DNA of 64,000 bases from UBA12191 sp009937185. GTDB lineage: Bacteria > Planctomycetota > UBA8108 > UBA1146. The notes under the pieces were generated by a model, which did not search any database, was not told the DNA's origin, and was given only the letters and a program-made list of their open reading frames with translations. Made by a program: the position numbers and the translations under genes. Each line of letters begins with the position of its first letter. Within the stretch, counting starts at the first letter, position 1. The DNA is taken from NCBI GenBank assembly GCA_938075155.1, contig CALJGL010000001.1:84343-148342 (forward strand), in the 5' to 3' direction. This document shows positions 8,028 to 17,218 of this stretch, piece after piece.

Positions 8028-10931
8028 TTGGTCTATAGAGTTGAACGACCCAGCCTGCCTCTACTGCTACTGCCGCTATCTGTTCTCATTCTGCCTGCAC
8101 TCTTGCTCATGGGTCTGCTTCTGATCTCGTCCACTTCCGAACTCGTCTTCGGCAACAACAGCAGTGAAGATCCGATGGCTCTTCCGAAAATATCCTCTCC
8201 TGATACCCCCAATACAAATTCCAATGTTGCCGAGCCCAATCTGGACGACGTCGATGAACCTTCAAGGAATCTGACGTGGTGCGATGTCCCCCTCGATAGA
8301 CAGCAACTGCGTCAGACTCTCGACCAGTTTTGGTTGTCCCGTTTAGATGAAAACGGACTTACCCCCCCAGAAGAAGCCTCACCTGAACAACTGCTCCGTA
8401 GACTCCATTATGTCGTCACAGGTTTACCTCCCACTCCAGAAGAGTTGGAATCCTTCCTCAATGACACCAATGAGAATCGCTGGAACCTACGTATTGAGAA
8501 TTTATTAGCTAGTGAACAGTACGGCGTTCATTGGGCACGTCATTGGTTGGATCTGGTGCGCTGGGCTGAAACCGACAGTTACGAAAGAGATCGCCTCAAA
8601 CCAGGTGCATGGAGATACCGAGACTGGGTCGTCGACGCATTTAACTCGGATATGCCCTATGACCAATTCATCATTTCCCAGTTGGCCGGAGACGAGCTGG
8701 AGAATGAATCACTCAACCAGCACGTGGCCACCGGATTCCTTCATCTCGGCGTACGGAATGATGAACCCGCAGATCTAAAACAAGCCATCTTCGACGATCT
8801 CGACAGCATGCTGGATACGACCTGTCGATCAATGCTGGGTATCAGCATGGGCTGCGCACGCTGCCATGATCACAAGGGAGACCCTATCCCTACTCGTGAC
8901 TACTACCGAATGCTCTCATTTTTCGAGGGCATGAAACCTTATAAAACAGGGGGTGGTAACGGGATCAATACTACGAATTTTGTACGGGATTTGCCCATCG
9001 ACCTCGGCAGCAGCAAATTCGATGAGAGCCTCGAAAGTTGGAAACGAGAACACTCAGAACGTCATTCTGAGATTACACACCTGTTAGAAGAAGTGAGTGA
9101 GCGTTGGGGTGAAGAAATTCTCACCGAGGCAAACAACACCACCTTCAAAGACAGCACGGTTTACTTAGATTTCAATCAGCCCCCTCATACCGATTCTGCT
9201 CAATCGGAAACAACAACTAACATTGAGTATGAAGAGGTCCAAACCCAAAGAGGAATCGGCAAGAATGGTTCACCTTCTCTATCTCTCGCTGGTACTGGAT
9301 ACGTAAGTATTCCCCGACCCGTCCAAGACAACTTCACGATATCTTTCTGGTTCAAAACAGATCGTCTCGGCAGAGGTAACAATAGAGATCTACGCTGGAT
9401 TCTGGGCTCAGGTTTCGTCGACGGAGAAATCTTCGGGATCGTTCCTGATTTCGGAATCTCTCTCGTTGCAGATCATGTCTGCGCAGGTGTCGGAGATCCT
9501 GAAGTCTTCATTCATGGTCCAGGAAAAATGAACGATAATCAGTGGCACCATGTTTGCTTCACCCGAAACATGGAGACGGGAAGAATTGCTCTCTGGACAG
9601 ATGGAGTCGAACGATCTTCTGCCACGGGGAGCAAGAAATCTCTGAATCGGCCAGAGAAAATAAACATTGGAAGAATGCTCCCTGGTGCAGGATCACTCAA
9701 CGGGGAAATGGATGATGTTGTTTTTTGGAACAGGGTACTTTCTTCACGAGAAATAATAGACCTATCGATGGGTGGAGGCACTCTTCCGGAACATGTTCAA
9801 CTCGTTTCGGAACGACTCGGCAAGGCAGAAGGCCAAAGGCTGGAACAGGCGATAGAGCGTCTTATCGAGTTAAAACGTCCCACACGAGAGTTCGTTCAAG
9901 TCCTCTCTGCACAGGAACAAAATAAAATCCCTAAAAGCTATATTCGGATTCGCGGTACCGCTTCCGCTCTAGGAGATGAAGTCACACCAGGATTCCCTCA
10001 GATATTAGGTGGAGCAGATGCTTCCATCGAGAAGCCTACGGATGGAGAAAGCAGCGGTAGACGTTTGACTTTAGCACGCTGGATTGCAAATGAAGAGAAC
10101 CCCCGAACTGCACGAGTCATGGCCAACAGAGTCTGGCAGCATGTTTTTGGTGAACCAATAGTTCCGACTCCAAATGATTTCGGAATTTTCGGACTCCCTC
10201 CTTCAGATGCTCAACTTCTCGACAAGTTAGCTCTCGATTTAGTCGAGAGCGGTTGGAGCATTAAATCTCTCCTTCGTTCCCTGTTGAACAGTTCCGTATT
10301 TCGTAGTTCGGGGCGTTTCCATCAAGGCAATGACCGCACGGATCCCAGAAACCGGTACAACTGGAAGTTCCGCGGACGAAGACTCTCGGCTGAAGAGATT
10401 AGGGATTCTATTCTCTCTTTCAGCGGTGATCTCAATTTGAAAATGGGTGGCCCAGGGGTATACCCTCCTCTTCCAGATGAAGTCCTCGCCACATCTTCCA
10501 GACCAGATTCGGCATGGAATGAATCTTCAGAAGAGGACTCTTCCAGAAGAAGTATTTATATCCATGTGAAACGATCTCTTCTTCATCCGCTGCTTCAAGC
10601 ATTTGATATGGCAGACACTGATAATCCATGTCCGGTTCGATTCAATACGATTCAACCCACCCAAGCACTCACTCTGCTCAATAGTGATTTCTCCGAGCGA
10701 CAGGCGATATCATTTGCAGATCGACTTGAAAACGAACACTCCAATAATCGGGACCGGATTCGAGCCTGCATGCTCATCGTTTCCCAGAAAATACCGACTC
10801 CACATCGAGTTGATGAGAATCTTACGTTTTTTGAAAACTTAAAATCAGAGTATGAACTGAATGACCGGCAAGCCCTTGAGATCTATTGCCTGATGGCATT
10901 AAACCTCAATGAAACGGTCCACATAGACTGA
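8028..10931 (+). CDS. Membrane-anchored PSCyt2/PSD1 (DUF1549-DUF1553) protein with LamG-like insert
   Basis: A planctomycete-specific large exported protein of about 967 residues. An N-terminal hydrophobic helix (about residues 9-35) anchors or exports it. The PSCyt2/DUF1549 domain follows (LHYVVTGLPPTPEE, HWARHWLDLVRWAETDSYE) and includes a c-type heme-like CARCH motif (C276, C279, H280). A beta-rich LamG/concanavalin-like segment sits at about 380-590 (FTISFWFKTDR, WHHVCFTRN). The PSD1/DUF1553 domain comes last (RRLTLARWIANEENP, ANRVWQHVFG, TIQPTQALTLLN). The N-terminal cytochrome domain (PSC1) seen in many relatives is missing. The TTG start at 8028 is uncertain, but an in-frame ATG at 8108 would cut the membrane helix. 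The DUF1501 gene begins 16 bases later, the usual partner. A role in polysaccharide or sulfated-substrate use is suggested for the family but unproven. Confidence 0.9.
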   Translation: MVYRVERPSLPLLLLPLSVLILPALLLMGLLLISSTSELVFGNNSSEDPMALPKISSPDTPNTNSNVAEPNLDDVDEPSRNLTWCDVPLDRQQLRQTLDQFWLSRLDENGLTPPEEASPEQLLRRLHYVVTGLPPTPEELESFLNDTNENRWNLRIENLLASEQYGVHWARHWLDLVRWAETDSYERDRLKPGAWRYRDWVVDAFNSDMPYDQFIISQLAGDELENESLNQHVATGFLHLGVRNDEPADLKQAIFDDLDSMLDTTCRSMLGISMGCARCHDHKGDPIPTRDYYRMLSFFEGMKPYKTGGGNGINTTNFVRDLPIDLGSSKFDESLESWKREHSERHSEITHLLEEVSERWGEEILTEANNTTFKDSTVYLDFNQPPHTDSAQSETTTNIEYEEVQTQRGIGKNGSPSLSLAGTGYVSIPRPVQDNFTISFWFKTDRLGRGNNRDLRWILGSGFVDGEIFGIVPDFGISLVADHVCAGVGDPEVFIHGPGKMNDNQWHHVCFTRNMETGRIALWTDGVERSSATGSKKSLNRPEKINIGRMLPGAGSLNGEMDDVVFWNRVLSSREIIDLSMGGGTLPEHVQLVSERLGKAEGQRLEQAIERLIELKRPTREFVQVLSAQEQNKIPKSYIRIRGTASALGDEVTPGFPQILGGADASIEKPTDGESSGRRLTLARWIANEENPRTARVMANRVWQHVFGEPIVPTPNDFGIFGLPPSDAQLLDKLALDLVESGWSIKSLLRSLLNSSVFRSSGRFHQGNDRTDPRNRYNWKFRGRRLSAEEIRDSILSFSGDLNLKMGGPGVYPPLPDEVLATSSRPDSAWNESSEEDSSRRSIYIHVKRSLLHPLLQAFDMADTDNPCPVRFNTIQPTQALTLLNSDFSERQAISFADRLENEHSNNRDRIRACMLIVSQKIPTPHRVDENLTFFENLKSEYELNDRQALEIYCLMALNLNETVHID

Positions 10932-10947
10932 CGTTGAAAGGCACGGC

Positions 10948-12426
10948 ATGAGTCAAAACAAGGGTAAAGATCCAGCAGGGCAGTTTTGCGGTAGAACCCG
11001 AAGAGAGTTTCTGTGGGAAGCCGGAGCAGGCTTCACATCACTCGCACTTGGGGGTTTATTGGGCCAAAATTTCTTTGCTGGTCAAAGCCTTGCGGCCGAT
11101 GGACTGAGTTCATACACCAGCCCCCTAGCCCCCAATCCTGCAATGCTTCCAGCAAAAGCAAAGTCAGTCATTTTCCTCTTCATGTATGGAGGCCCGAGTC
11201 ATGTCGACACCTTTGACTACAAACCCAAGCTCTATCCTTTAGATGGTCAAAACATTGAAGTGAAAACCTTCGGGCGAGGAGGTCACCGTAAAAGCGGTCG
11301 CGTAGTCGGACCGAAATGGAATTTCAAACCCTACGGAGAATGCGGAAAATACGTCAGTGATCTCTTCCCAAATGTAGGCTCAATGGTCGACGACATTTCA
11401 TTTGTTCATTCTATGACTGCTGATTCACCTCTTCATGGTTCTGCTATGCTGATGATGAACTCCGGAAAAGTTCTCAGTGGAGCACCCTCTTTAGGATCAT
11501 GGGCCAATTACGGCCTAGGCTCTCTCAATGAGAACCTACCTGGCTTCGTTGTCATGCTCGATAAAACCGGGGGGCCCATTTCCGGTGCAAAAAACTGGTC
11601 CAGTGGATACATGCCTGCCCAATACCAAGGCACCGTTTTGCGATCAGAAGGCGTTCCGATATTAGATTTAGAACCGGGTCAACTCCTTGGAGGAGGAATC
11701 CAAAGATCGGTACTCGATCACCTCCGTACTGAAAACGAAATTCATGCCGCAGCTCGAGTGGGAAATCCTGACCTCGCCGCTCGCATCGCCAGCTATGAAT
11801 TGGCCTATCAGATGCAAAGCAGTGCACCAGAGGCGGTAGACATCGCTACCGAGGATGAGGAGACAAAATCTCTCTACGGAATCGATCGAGACAAAACTGC
11901 AGACTTTGGTCGTAAATGTCTCATGGCCAGACGACTCGTCGAACGTGGAGTCCGTTTCATTCAGATCTATTCTGGAGGGAACCATAATGACAACAATTGG
12001 GATGCCCATGGAGATCTCAAGTACAACCACGACAAGCATGCTGGAGCCACGGACCTCCCCGTAGCAGGACTCCTCAAAGATCTCAAAAGAAGAGGCCTAC
12101 TCGATGAAACACTGGTGATTTGGGGTGGAGAATTCGGACGACAACCCACTGCAGAATATGAACATCTTACTGGAAGAGATCACAACTCTTATGGATTCAC
12201 CATGTGGATGGCAGGGGGCGGTGTGAAGGGTGGAACCAGCATCGGCAGCACCGATGAACTGGGAGCTGAAGCGGTCGAAAAACCCCTTCACGTCAAAAAC
12301 CTTCATGCCACCGTTCTGCAACTGATGGGTCTAGACCCCAACCGTTTGAGTTATTTCCATGCCGGGTTGGAAGAAAAATTGGTAGGCGTAGAGGGAGCAC
12401 AGCCTATTTGGGATGCTATCGCCTGA
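10948..12426 (+). CDS. Tat-exported DUF1501 protein (alkaline-phosphatase/sulfatase-like fold)
   Basis: A 492-residue product with a twin-arginine signal (RTRREFLWEAGAGF) followed by a hydrophobic stretch. It should therefore fold in the cytosol before export, perhaps with a cofactor. DUF1501 landmarks are FLFMYGGPSHVDTFDYKP, VRFIQIYSGGNHNDNNWDAH, ETLVIWGGEFGRQP and GRDHN. These echo metal ligands of the alkaline phosphatase superfamily. GAAAGG lies six bases before the ATG. It is paired with the PSCyt2/PSD1 gene 16 bases upstream, a combination repeated many times in planctomycete genomes. The enzyme activity is not established for the family. Confidence 0.92.
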   Translation: MSQNKGKDPAGQFCGRTRREFLWEAGAGFTSLALGGLLGQNFFAGQSLAADGLSSYTSPLAPNPAMLPAKAKSVIFLFMYGGPSHVDTFDYKPKLYPLDGQNIEVKTFGRGGHRKSGRVVGPKWNFKPYGECGKYVSDLFPNVGSMVDDISFVHSMTADSPLHGSAMLMMNSGKVLSGAPSLGSWANYGLGSLNENLPGFVVMLDKTGGPISGAKNWSSGYMPAQYQGTVLRSEGVPILDLEPGQLLGGGIQRSVLDHLRTENEIHAAARVGNPDLAARIASYELAYQMQSSAPEAVDIATEDEETKSLYGIDRDKTADFGRKCLMARRLVERGVRFIQIYSGGNHNDNNWDAHGDLKYNHDKHAGATDLPVAGLLKDLKRRGLLDETLVIWGGEFGRQPTAEYEHLTGRDHNSYGFTMWMAGGGVKGGTSIGSTDELGAEAVEKPLHVKNLHATVLQLMGLDPNRLSYFHAGLEEKLVGVEGAQPIWDAIA

Positions 12427-12474
12427 TCACTGCTCGATAAGTCACCTCCTTGACGTTATTCTCGAGATATATCC

Positions 12475-12481
12475 GAGGAGG
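12475..12481 (+). promoter_or_regulatory. Ribosome binding site deciding the GTG start at 12489
   Basis: GAGGAGG with seven bases to the GTG. The upstream in-frame TTG at 12450 has no comparable site. Confidence 0.75.
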
Positions 12482-12488
12482 TACTGCG

Positions 12489-14225
12489 GTGTATTCAGAT
12501 CAAGAGAATTACGCAAAATCCAAGAACACAAAGTCGCAGGGAAATGCGATTTTAGATATCAGTTCTTGCTACACAATCCCTTGTACCAGTCTGATGGGGT
12601 TTCTCCTTTTCATACTTCTTCCATCGGTGGCATGGGGACAGTTCAACCCGACTTCTTCAACAACCTTTGACAATCTAGAGGCAGGACTTCCTTCCGGTTT
12701 TTCTCAACAAGCCTTCTTCGCAGAAGGTGATGAAGGACCATCCAGTCTCGTGGTCACTTTTGATCGAGGCTCATTCTCCTTTAACGGATATTCTCCGGGA
12801 CAACTCGTCGGAGGCCTTGTCGTTGACCTGTTTGTCCCCTCTCCGATTCTCACTGTTGAAGGTTTAATCATCGCTGAAGTTCAAGTGATTTCGGTAGGCC
12901 CTAATAGCTTGACTGCGAATGCAGTGGTGACAGAAGTCACCGGGAATGTGATTCCTGGCCTAGCGTTTCTTGGAATTCCGGATCCGACAGGGGCGACGGC
13001 ATTCAATGTTCTTTACACCGATCTTCCAGGAGATTCGGGTGCTGTCATGAACGTTTCGGATGCAGGCTCGCTGCCATTGAGCGGCGCACTGGGATTCAAT
13101 GTCCCTCTGACATGGAACACTCCTGCAATATTGACTCATTCTCCATTTGGAGGTGAACTCACCGTAGAAACAACGCTGACATCTTCCAGTGGTGCAACGG
13201 TCATCTTGCCAGAAAGCTTCTCTCTATCTGGAGGGATTGCTCCCCCGCAGCCGGTCACCGCTTTGAACTGCAATACCGCAGCAGAATCGGTGCAACTCAG
13301 TTGGCAAAACTCAGGAACCTACGATTCGATCGACATTTTCCGAAATGGATCCCTCAGGGCGACCATCGTGGGAGATGCCACAGGGTTCTTGGATACCAGT
13401 CCGGAACCTGGACTTAATCAATATGAAGTAAAAGGAGTCCTGTTTGGACTCCCCTCGACAGGAACCTCATGCTCCACTGAGGTTTCCGTACCGCTCAATC
13501 TAGTCGGACTACCCACTCTGGATGCAGCCCCTGCGAATCCGTTAAATCTGGATATCACGGCGTCACTGGAACTTCCAACGGAAGGGTTTTCCCTTCCCAT
13601 CACCTACGACCCTCTTCTCTTCCGATTTGACGGCGCCACCATCGACCAATCCGATTCTGCAGGCGCAGAGTTCTTCATGGTCGAATCCGATGGCATCACG
13701 GGAGTCACGAGTATTTTCCTGCTCTATGATTCCGCTGACGTCGAACACATCCCTTCTGGTATCGCCAGAGTTCTGTGCCAAATTCAGGGTATTGTTAGGG
13801 AATCCGTCAACGAAGGTACTCAAGTCAATATTTCGCTTCCTGTGGTCGCAGGTGCTCCTCCCGTAGCAGCCATCATCGTTCAAAATAATGGCGCTGGATA
13901 TTCCCCCCAGAGAACCGATGGCATCATTAATGTCGTGGGCCCGCCGACGACAGCTTTTAGTAGAGGTGATGCCAATCTGGACTTGTCCCTCGACCTTGCC
14001 GATGCCATCGCTGTATTAGGATTTCTCTTTTCGACAACGGGTACGGCCGGCTGCATGTCGGCTCTCGATGCCAATGACGACGAAACCGTCGACGTCGCAG
14101 ATCCTATTCAAATTCTAGATGTGCTTTTTGGAGGGGGAGCCCCTTTACCCGAGCCCAGCCAAGGAAATTGCTCATACGATCCGACAGCGGGAACTCTGAC
14201 CTGTATTCAAGGGGCCTGTCCTTAA
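12489..14225 (+). CDS. Exported protein with Fn3-like and cohesin-like domains and C-terminal dockerin-like module
   Basis: A 578-residue product from GTG 12489. The signal peptide has an unusually long polar N-region (about 34 residues) before the hydrophobic core LMGFLLFILLPSVAWG. A beta-rich region of unknown family comes first. A fibronectin type III-like segment follows (PQPVTALNCN...VQLSWQN...YDSIDIFRNG), then a cohesin-like region with GFSLPITYDPLLF and AEFFMVESDG. Residues 492-578 are the double dockerin-like module (GDANLDLSLDLADA and DANDDETVDVADP) and cysteine tail (CSYDPTAGTLTC, ACP). It lies 62 bases after the DUF1501 stop and converges on the 14239-17115 gene with a 13-base gap. 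A structural or binding role outside the cell is likely; no catalytic site was recognised. Confidence 0.8.
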   Translation: MYSDQENYAKSKNTKSQGNAILDISSCYTIPCTSLMGFLLFILLPSVAWGQFNPTSSTTFDNLEAGLPSGFSQQAFFAEGDEGPSSLVVTFDRGSFSFNGYSPGQLVGGLVVDLFVPSPILTVEGLIIAEVQVISVGPNSLTANAVVTEVTGNVIPGLAFLGIPDPTGATAFNVLYTDLPGDSGAVMNVSDAGSLPLSGALGFNVPLTWNTPAILTHSPFGGELTVETTLTSSSGATVILPESFSLSGGIAPPQPVTALNCNTAAESVQLSWQNSGTYDSIDIFRNGSLRATIVGDATGFLDTSPEPGLNQYEVKGVLFGLPSTGTSCSTEVSVPLNLVGLPTLDAAPANPLNLDITASLELPTEGFSLPITYDPLLFRFDGATIDQSDSAGAEFFMVESDGITGVTSIFLLYDSADVEHIPSGIARVLCQIQGIVRESVNEGTQVNISLPVVAGAPPVAAIIVQNNGAGYSPQRTDGIINVVGPPTTAFSRGDANLDLSLDLADAIAVLGFLFSTTGTAGCMSALDANDDETVDVADPIQILDVLFGGGAPLPEPSQGNCSYDPTAGTLTCIQGACP

Positions 14226-14238
14226 TTCCTATTCTTCT

Positions 14239-17115
14239 TTAAGGACAGTTTGAATAATCCTCACATGCAGTGATGGATCCATCCGGATCCTGTCCACAAA
14301 CAAGAGTAGGCTCTGGTGGAGCGGAAGCTCCTGTAAAGAGGAAAGAGAGAAGCTGACTAGGGTCAGCGACATTAATATCTCCATCATCATTAACATCTGT
14401 TGCTGCAACACAGGGAAGAGCACCCGACAAAAATAGGAACTCCAACAGACTCACTGCGTCCGCCAGATTTCGATCTCCATCGGCATTGACATCACCCCGC
14501 AAGAAGTCGACATTTGCCCCATCCCCGCAGGACTGTCTCTCCAACGCTCCGATATCAACTCCGTTACAAACTTCTCTTGGAAGCCCCGCGAAATCGACCT
14601 GAGTCGTCGAGGATGCTGAGATCGCCATATCCACACATGGAGATCCTGCCGTCGGTGTAAAGTCGCCCAGAACCGAATCCGAAAATTGCGGGTCCACATC
14701 GAAATTATCACCGGCAAAGCCACCTTGAATGATGTTTCTCAATGCAACACTCGTCGGTGGGATGGCCAACACTGTAGAGCTTGTGGAGTTTCCGTAGATC
14801 ACATTGTTCTGAAGAAATATCTGAGAAGTTCCGGAAGCCTGAATCACGTCACCAGAAATCAAATTTTGATTTCCAAAAATTGTACTGTTCACGATGATGA
14901 GAAGTCCCTGATCGAGAACCCCCACTGTCGACGCTCCAATTAGCGATTGATTCCCCGTTAAGACGCAATTTTCTAACCGGCAGATGCCGTTCTCTAATAA
15001 TGTCACTGCAGCAGATTCATTCGCTTGGCAATTCTGGAAACGACAACCTTCAAAAGTGACAAATCCTGATACGGAAACTGTTCCAGTCGCCTGAGAAATC
15101 AGATTTTCAAAATGGCAGTTACGAATCAGGTGACCCGTTCCCGGGAACTGCACTGGGTTTTCTAACCCTGCAGAAGAACTTCCCACGACCTTGAGGCCTT
15201 CAAGGAAAATATTGTCCCCTGTAAACTGCAAAAGGCGTGCTGATCTATCCAGTGGCCGTGCAGGAATCTCATCCGTCGTGATCTCCGTCAGTCCGTTGAA
15301 GACCAGCCCCGACTCCCCTCCGATTCCAGATAGACCTGCTGGCAATCCAGGAAGAGATCCTCCTGCTCCGCCTGATCCCCCTGATCCACTCGTCACTAAA
15401 GTGTTGAATCCTGTGACGGCAACCCCATCTGTCCAGGCTGCGAAACTGTCTCCACCTCCGCCGCCACCACCGCCGCCGCTATCTCCCCCATTACCTCCAT
15501 CGCCTCCCTGGCCACCGCCGGGAGAACCACTGGAGCCATTTCCGCCCGATCCTCCTAGACCTCCGGTTTGCCCTCTTCCTGGAGATCCACCAGTTCCACC
15601 GTTACCTCCTGTACCGAGGATGATAGTGCCTCCAAAAAGTTGCACATCGCTACTCCCCAGAATGAAGAGGCCAAAGCTGGATCCTCCACCTCCACCCCCT
15701 TCTCCCGGATTGGGCGATGGGATGCCACCACTGCCACCGCCGCCACCACCGGCACCGTAACTATCGGTTCCATCGTCACAGCCACCCGATCCGCCTCCGC
15801 CACCGCCGCCCCCTCCAGGCGTACCGCTGGATCCGGGATTCCCTGACTCGACACTCCAATAATTCGTTTCGACCATGCCACCCGAGAGTCCGCCAGATCC
15901 ACCCGCCCCCGGAGATCCTTCGGACCCCGGAGCTCCGTCTCCACCGGCAGAACAGGTTCCTCCTCCCGAGCCACCTAATCCCCAACCTGAAGCTCCAGCA
16001 CCGTCCGATCCGGAGTTCCCTGAAGTCGCATCATAGTTATCGCAAAAGGGGTTCGGGATTGTCGAGCAACAGTTGAAATCCATAGTTCCACCTGCGCCGC
16101 CATTCCCCCCTCCAGTGGGGCCTCCTCCGCCTGCCAACCCCCCAGCACCGACAGCAGTCGCATCACAGAAGGAAAAGTAGGAATCGGAATTTCCTCCCCC
16201 TTGACCACTCGCTGCCGGATTAGAAGACAAATCGGTTCCGGCAATTCCGGAACTCCCAGGAGCCCCATCTCCACAGAATATAGAAACCCTGTGAAGTTTC
16301 AGGTTCGAATCCTGTACATGAAGTGCGTAAGAACTGCGGGCGACTCCATTGACAGAACCCGTGGCATGAATCCCTTGTATCTCTACATCAGCGATTTCTG
16401 TACCGAGAGACAAACCCTGTGCACTCACTGTCACGGCTTGGCCGAATTCATCGATCCCCCCGAGAAATATGGTTTCATGCCCTGGTGTTCCAGATTCGGC
16501 CCATTCCCAATTGGAGTCGTAGCCCCCCTGAATAATGAGACCATCGCGAAGAATGACCGTTCCAGAATAGTTGCCGGATTGAACGCGAATGATTTCTAGT
16601 CCAGTCTCAATGGCTCTTTCGATTCCTTCTTGAATCGTCGCACATGGGAGTTCGGTGCTCAGACCACAGAAAGGTGCATCGACACCTTCTGTACTGGAGA
16701 CATAAATCGCCTGAACTCTTCCATCCAAAATCGAGTCGTACAAAGCGAGGTCTCTTATCCCGGGAACAGGATAAGAGGAACCGGCAAAGCCACCGAGGAT
16801 CGAGACTCCACCTGGAATAACGAACTGCGAAGTAGTATTACCAGAGACTTGGCCACCACCTTGATCCGCAGCGTACAACCCTCCGGCGACGAATATTTCA
16901 TCCCCTGGTAATGCGACCAGTAATGCCTGCTGCAAATCTCCAAAGGCATCTCCCCAACTCAATCCTGAATTCCCAGATGCGGAGGAATCCACGTGATAGG
17001 TCACGCCTTGGCCATTGATCCTCGGAGTCATGAACATGGAAATGATCAAACAGATCATCACAAGAGATGCGATATGCCCCATGTTGAAGGGGGAAACCCT
17101 ATTGCTCCGAACCAT
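14239..17115 (-). CDS. Exported right-handed beta-helix protein with large glycine-rich insert, choice-of-anchor Q and dockerin-like module
   Basis: A 958-residue exported protein; ATG 17115 follows GGGAGGT at seven bases. After the signal peptide, TYHVDSSASGNSGLSWGDAF and LQQALLVALPGDEIFVAGG mark the start of a right-handed parallel beta-helix of the choice-of-anchor Q type. A second helix region follows near 'CATIQEGIERAIETG'. Between about residues 300 and 570 lies a very glycine-rich stretch with runs of up to nine glycines. The helix then resumes (CHFENL, CRFQNCQ) and closes with DPQFSD, GSPCVDMA and VDIGALE, typical of choice-of-anchor Q domains. Residues 871-958 carry the double dockerin-like module (GDVNADGDRNLADA, DVNDDGDINVADP) and cysteine tail. 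It could bind or cleave polysaccharide, but no lyase active site was identified. The glycine-rich part is reminiscent of loop insertions in large surface proteins. Confidence 0.85.
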   Translation of the reverse strand: MVRSNRVSPFNMGHIASLVMICLIISMFMTPRINGQGVTYHVDSSASGNSGLSWGDAFGDLQQALLVALPGDEIFVAGGLYAADQGGGQVSGNTTSQFVIPGGVSILGGFAGSSYPVPGIRDLALYDSILDGRVQAIYVSSTEGVDAPFCGLSTELPCATIQEGIERAIETGLEIIRVQSGNYSGTVILRDGLIIQGGYDSNWEWAESGTPGHETIFLGGIDEFGQAVTVSAQGLSLGTEIADVEIQGIHATGSVNGVARSSYALHVQDSNLKLHRVSIFCGDGAPGSSGIAGTDLSSNPAASGQGGGNSDSYFSFCDATAVGAGGLAGGGGPTGGGNGGAGGTMDFNCCSTIPNPFCDNYDATSGNSGSDGAGASGWGLGGSGGGTCSAGGDGAPGSEGSPGAGGSGGLSGGMVETNYWSVESGNPGSSGTPGGGGGGGGGSGGCDDGTDSYGAGGGGGGSGGIPSPNPGEGGGGGGSSFGLFILGSSDVQLFGGTIILGTGGNGGTGGSPGRGQTGGLGGSGGNGSSGSPGGGQGGDGGNGGDSGGGGGGGGGDSFAAWTDGVAVTGFNTLVTSGSGGSGGAGGSLPGLPAGLSGIGGESGLVFNGLTEITTDEIPARPLDRSARLLQFTGDNIFLEGLKVVGSSSAGLENPVQFPGTGHLIRNCHFENLISQATGTVSVSGFVTFEGCRFQNCQANESAAVTLLENGICRLENCVLTGNQSLIGASTVGVLDQGLLIIVNSTIFGNQNLISGDVIQASGTSQIFLQNNVIYGNSTSSTVLAIPPTSVALRNIIQGGFAGDNFDVDPQFSDSVLGDFTPTAGSPCVDMAISASSTTQVDFAGLPREVCNGVDIGALERQSCGDGANVDFLRGDVNADGDRNLADAVSLLEFLFLSGALPCVAATDVNDDGDINVADPSQLLSFLFTGASAPPEPTLVCGQDPDGSITACEDYSNCP

Positions 17116-17218
17116 GAATGAGACCTCCCTGTTGAATAGATCAAGGAGTTCTATTTTCCCGTATCTCGGACAGGAAACAAGGATCAGATCTGCAGGGTTC
17201 TGAGACTGAGAAAACCCT

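Noticed and set aside
15191..15760. Plus-strand proline-rich open frame (189 codons)
   Set aside because: Antisense of the glycine-rich insert; GGN codons read backwards give CCN proline codons.
16296..16320. T-arm-like sequence CAGGTTCGAATCCTG
   Set aside because: No D-arm, anticodon arm or acceptor stem can be paired around it, and it lies within the beta-helix coding region.
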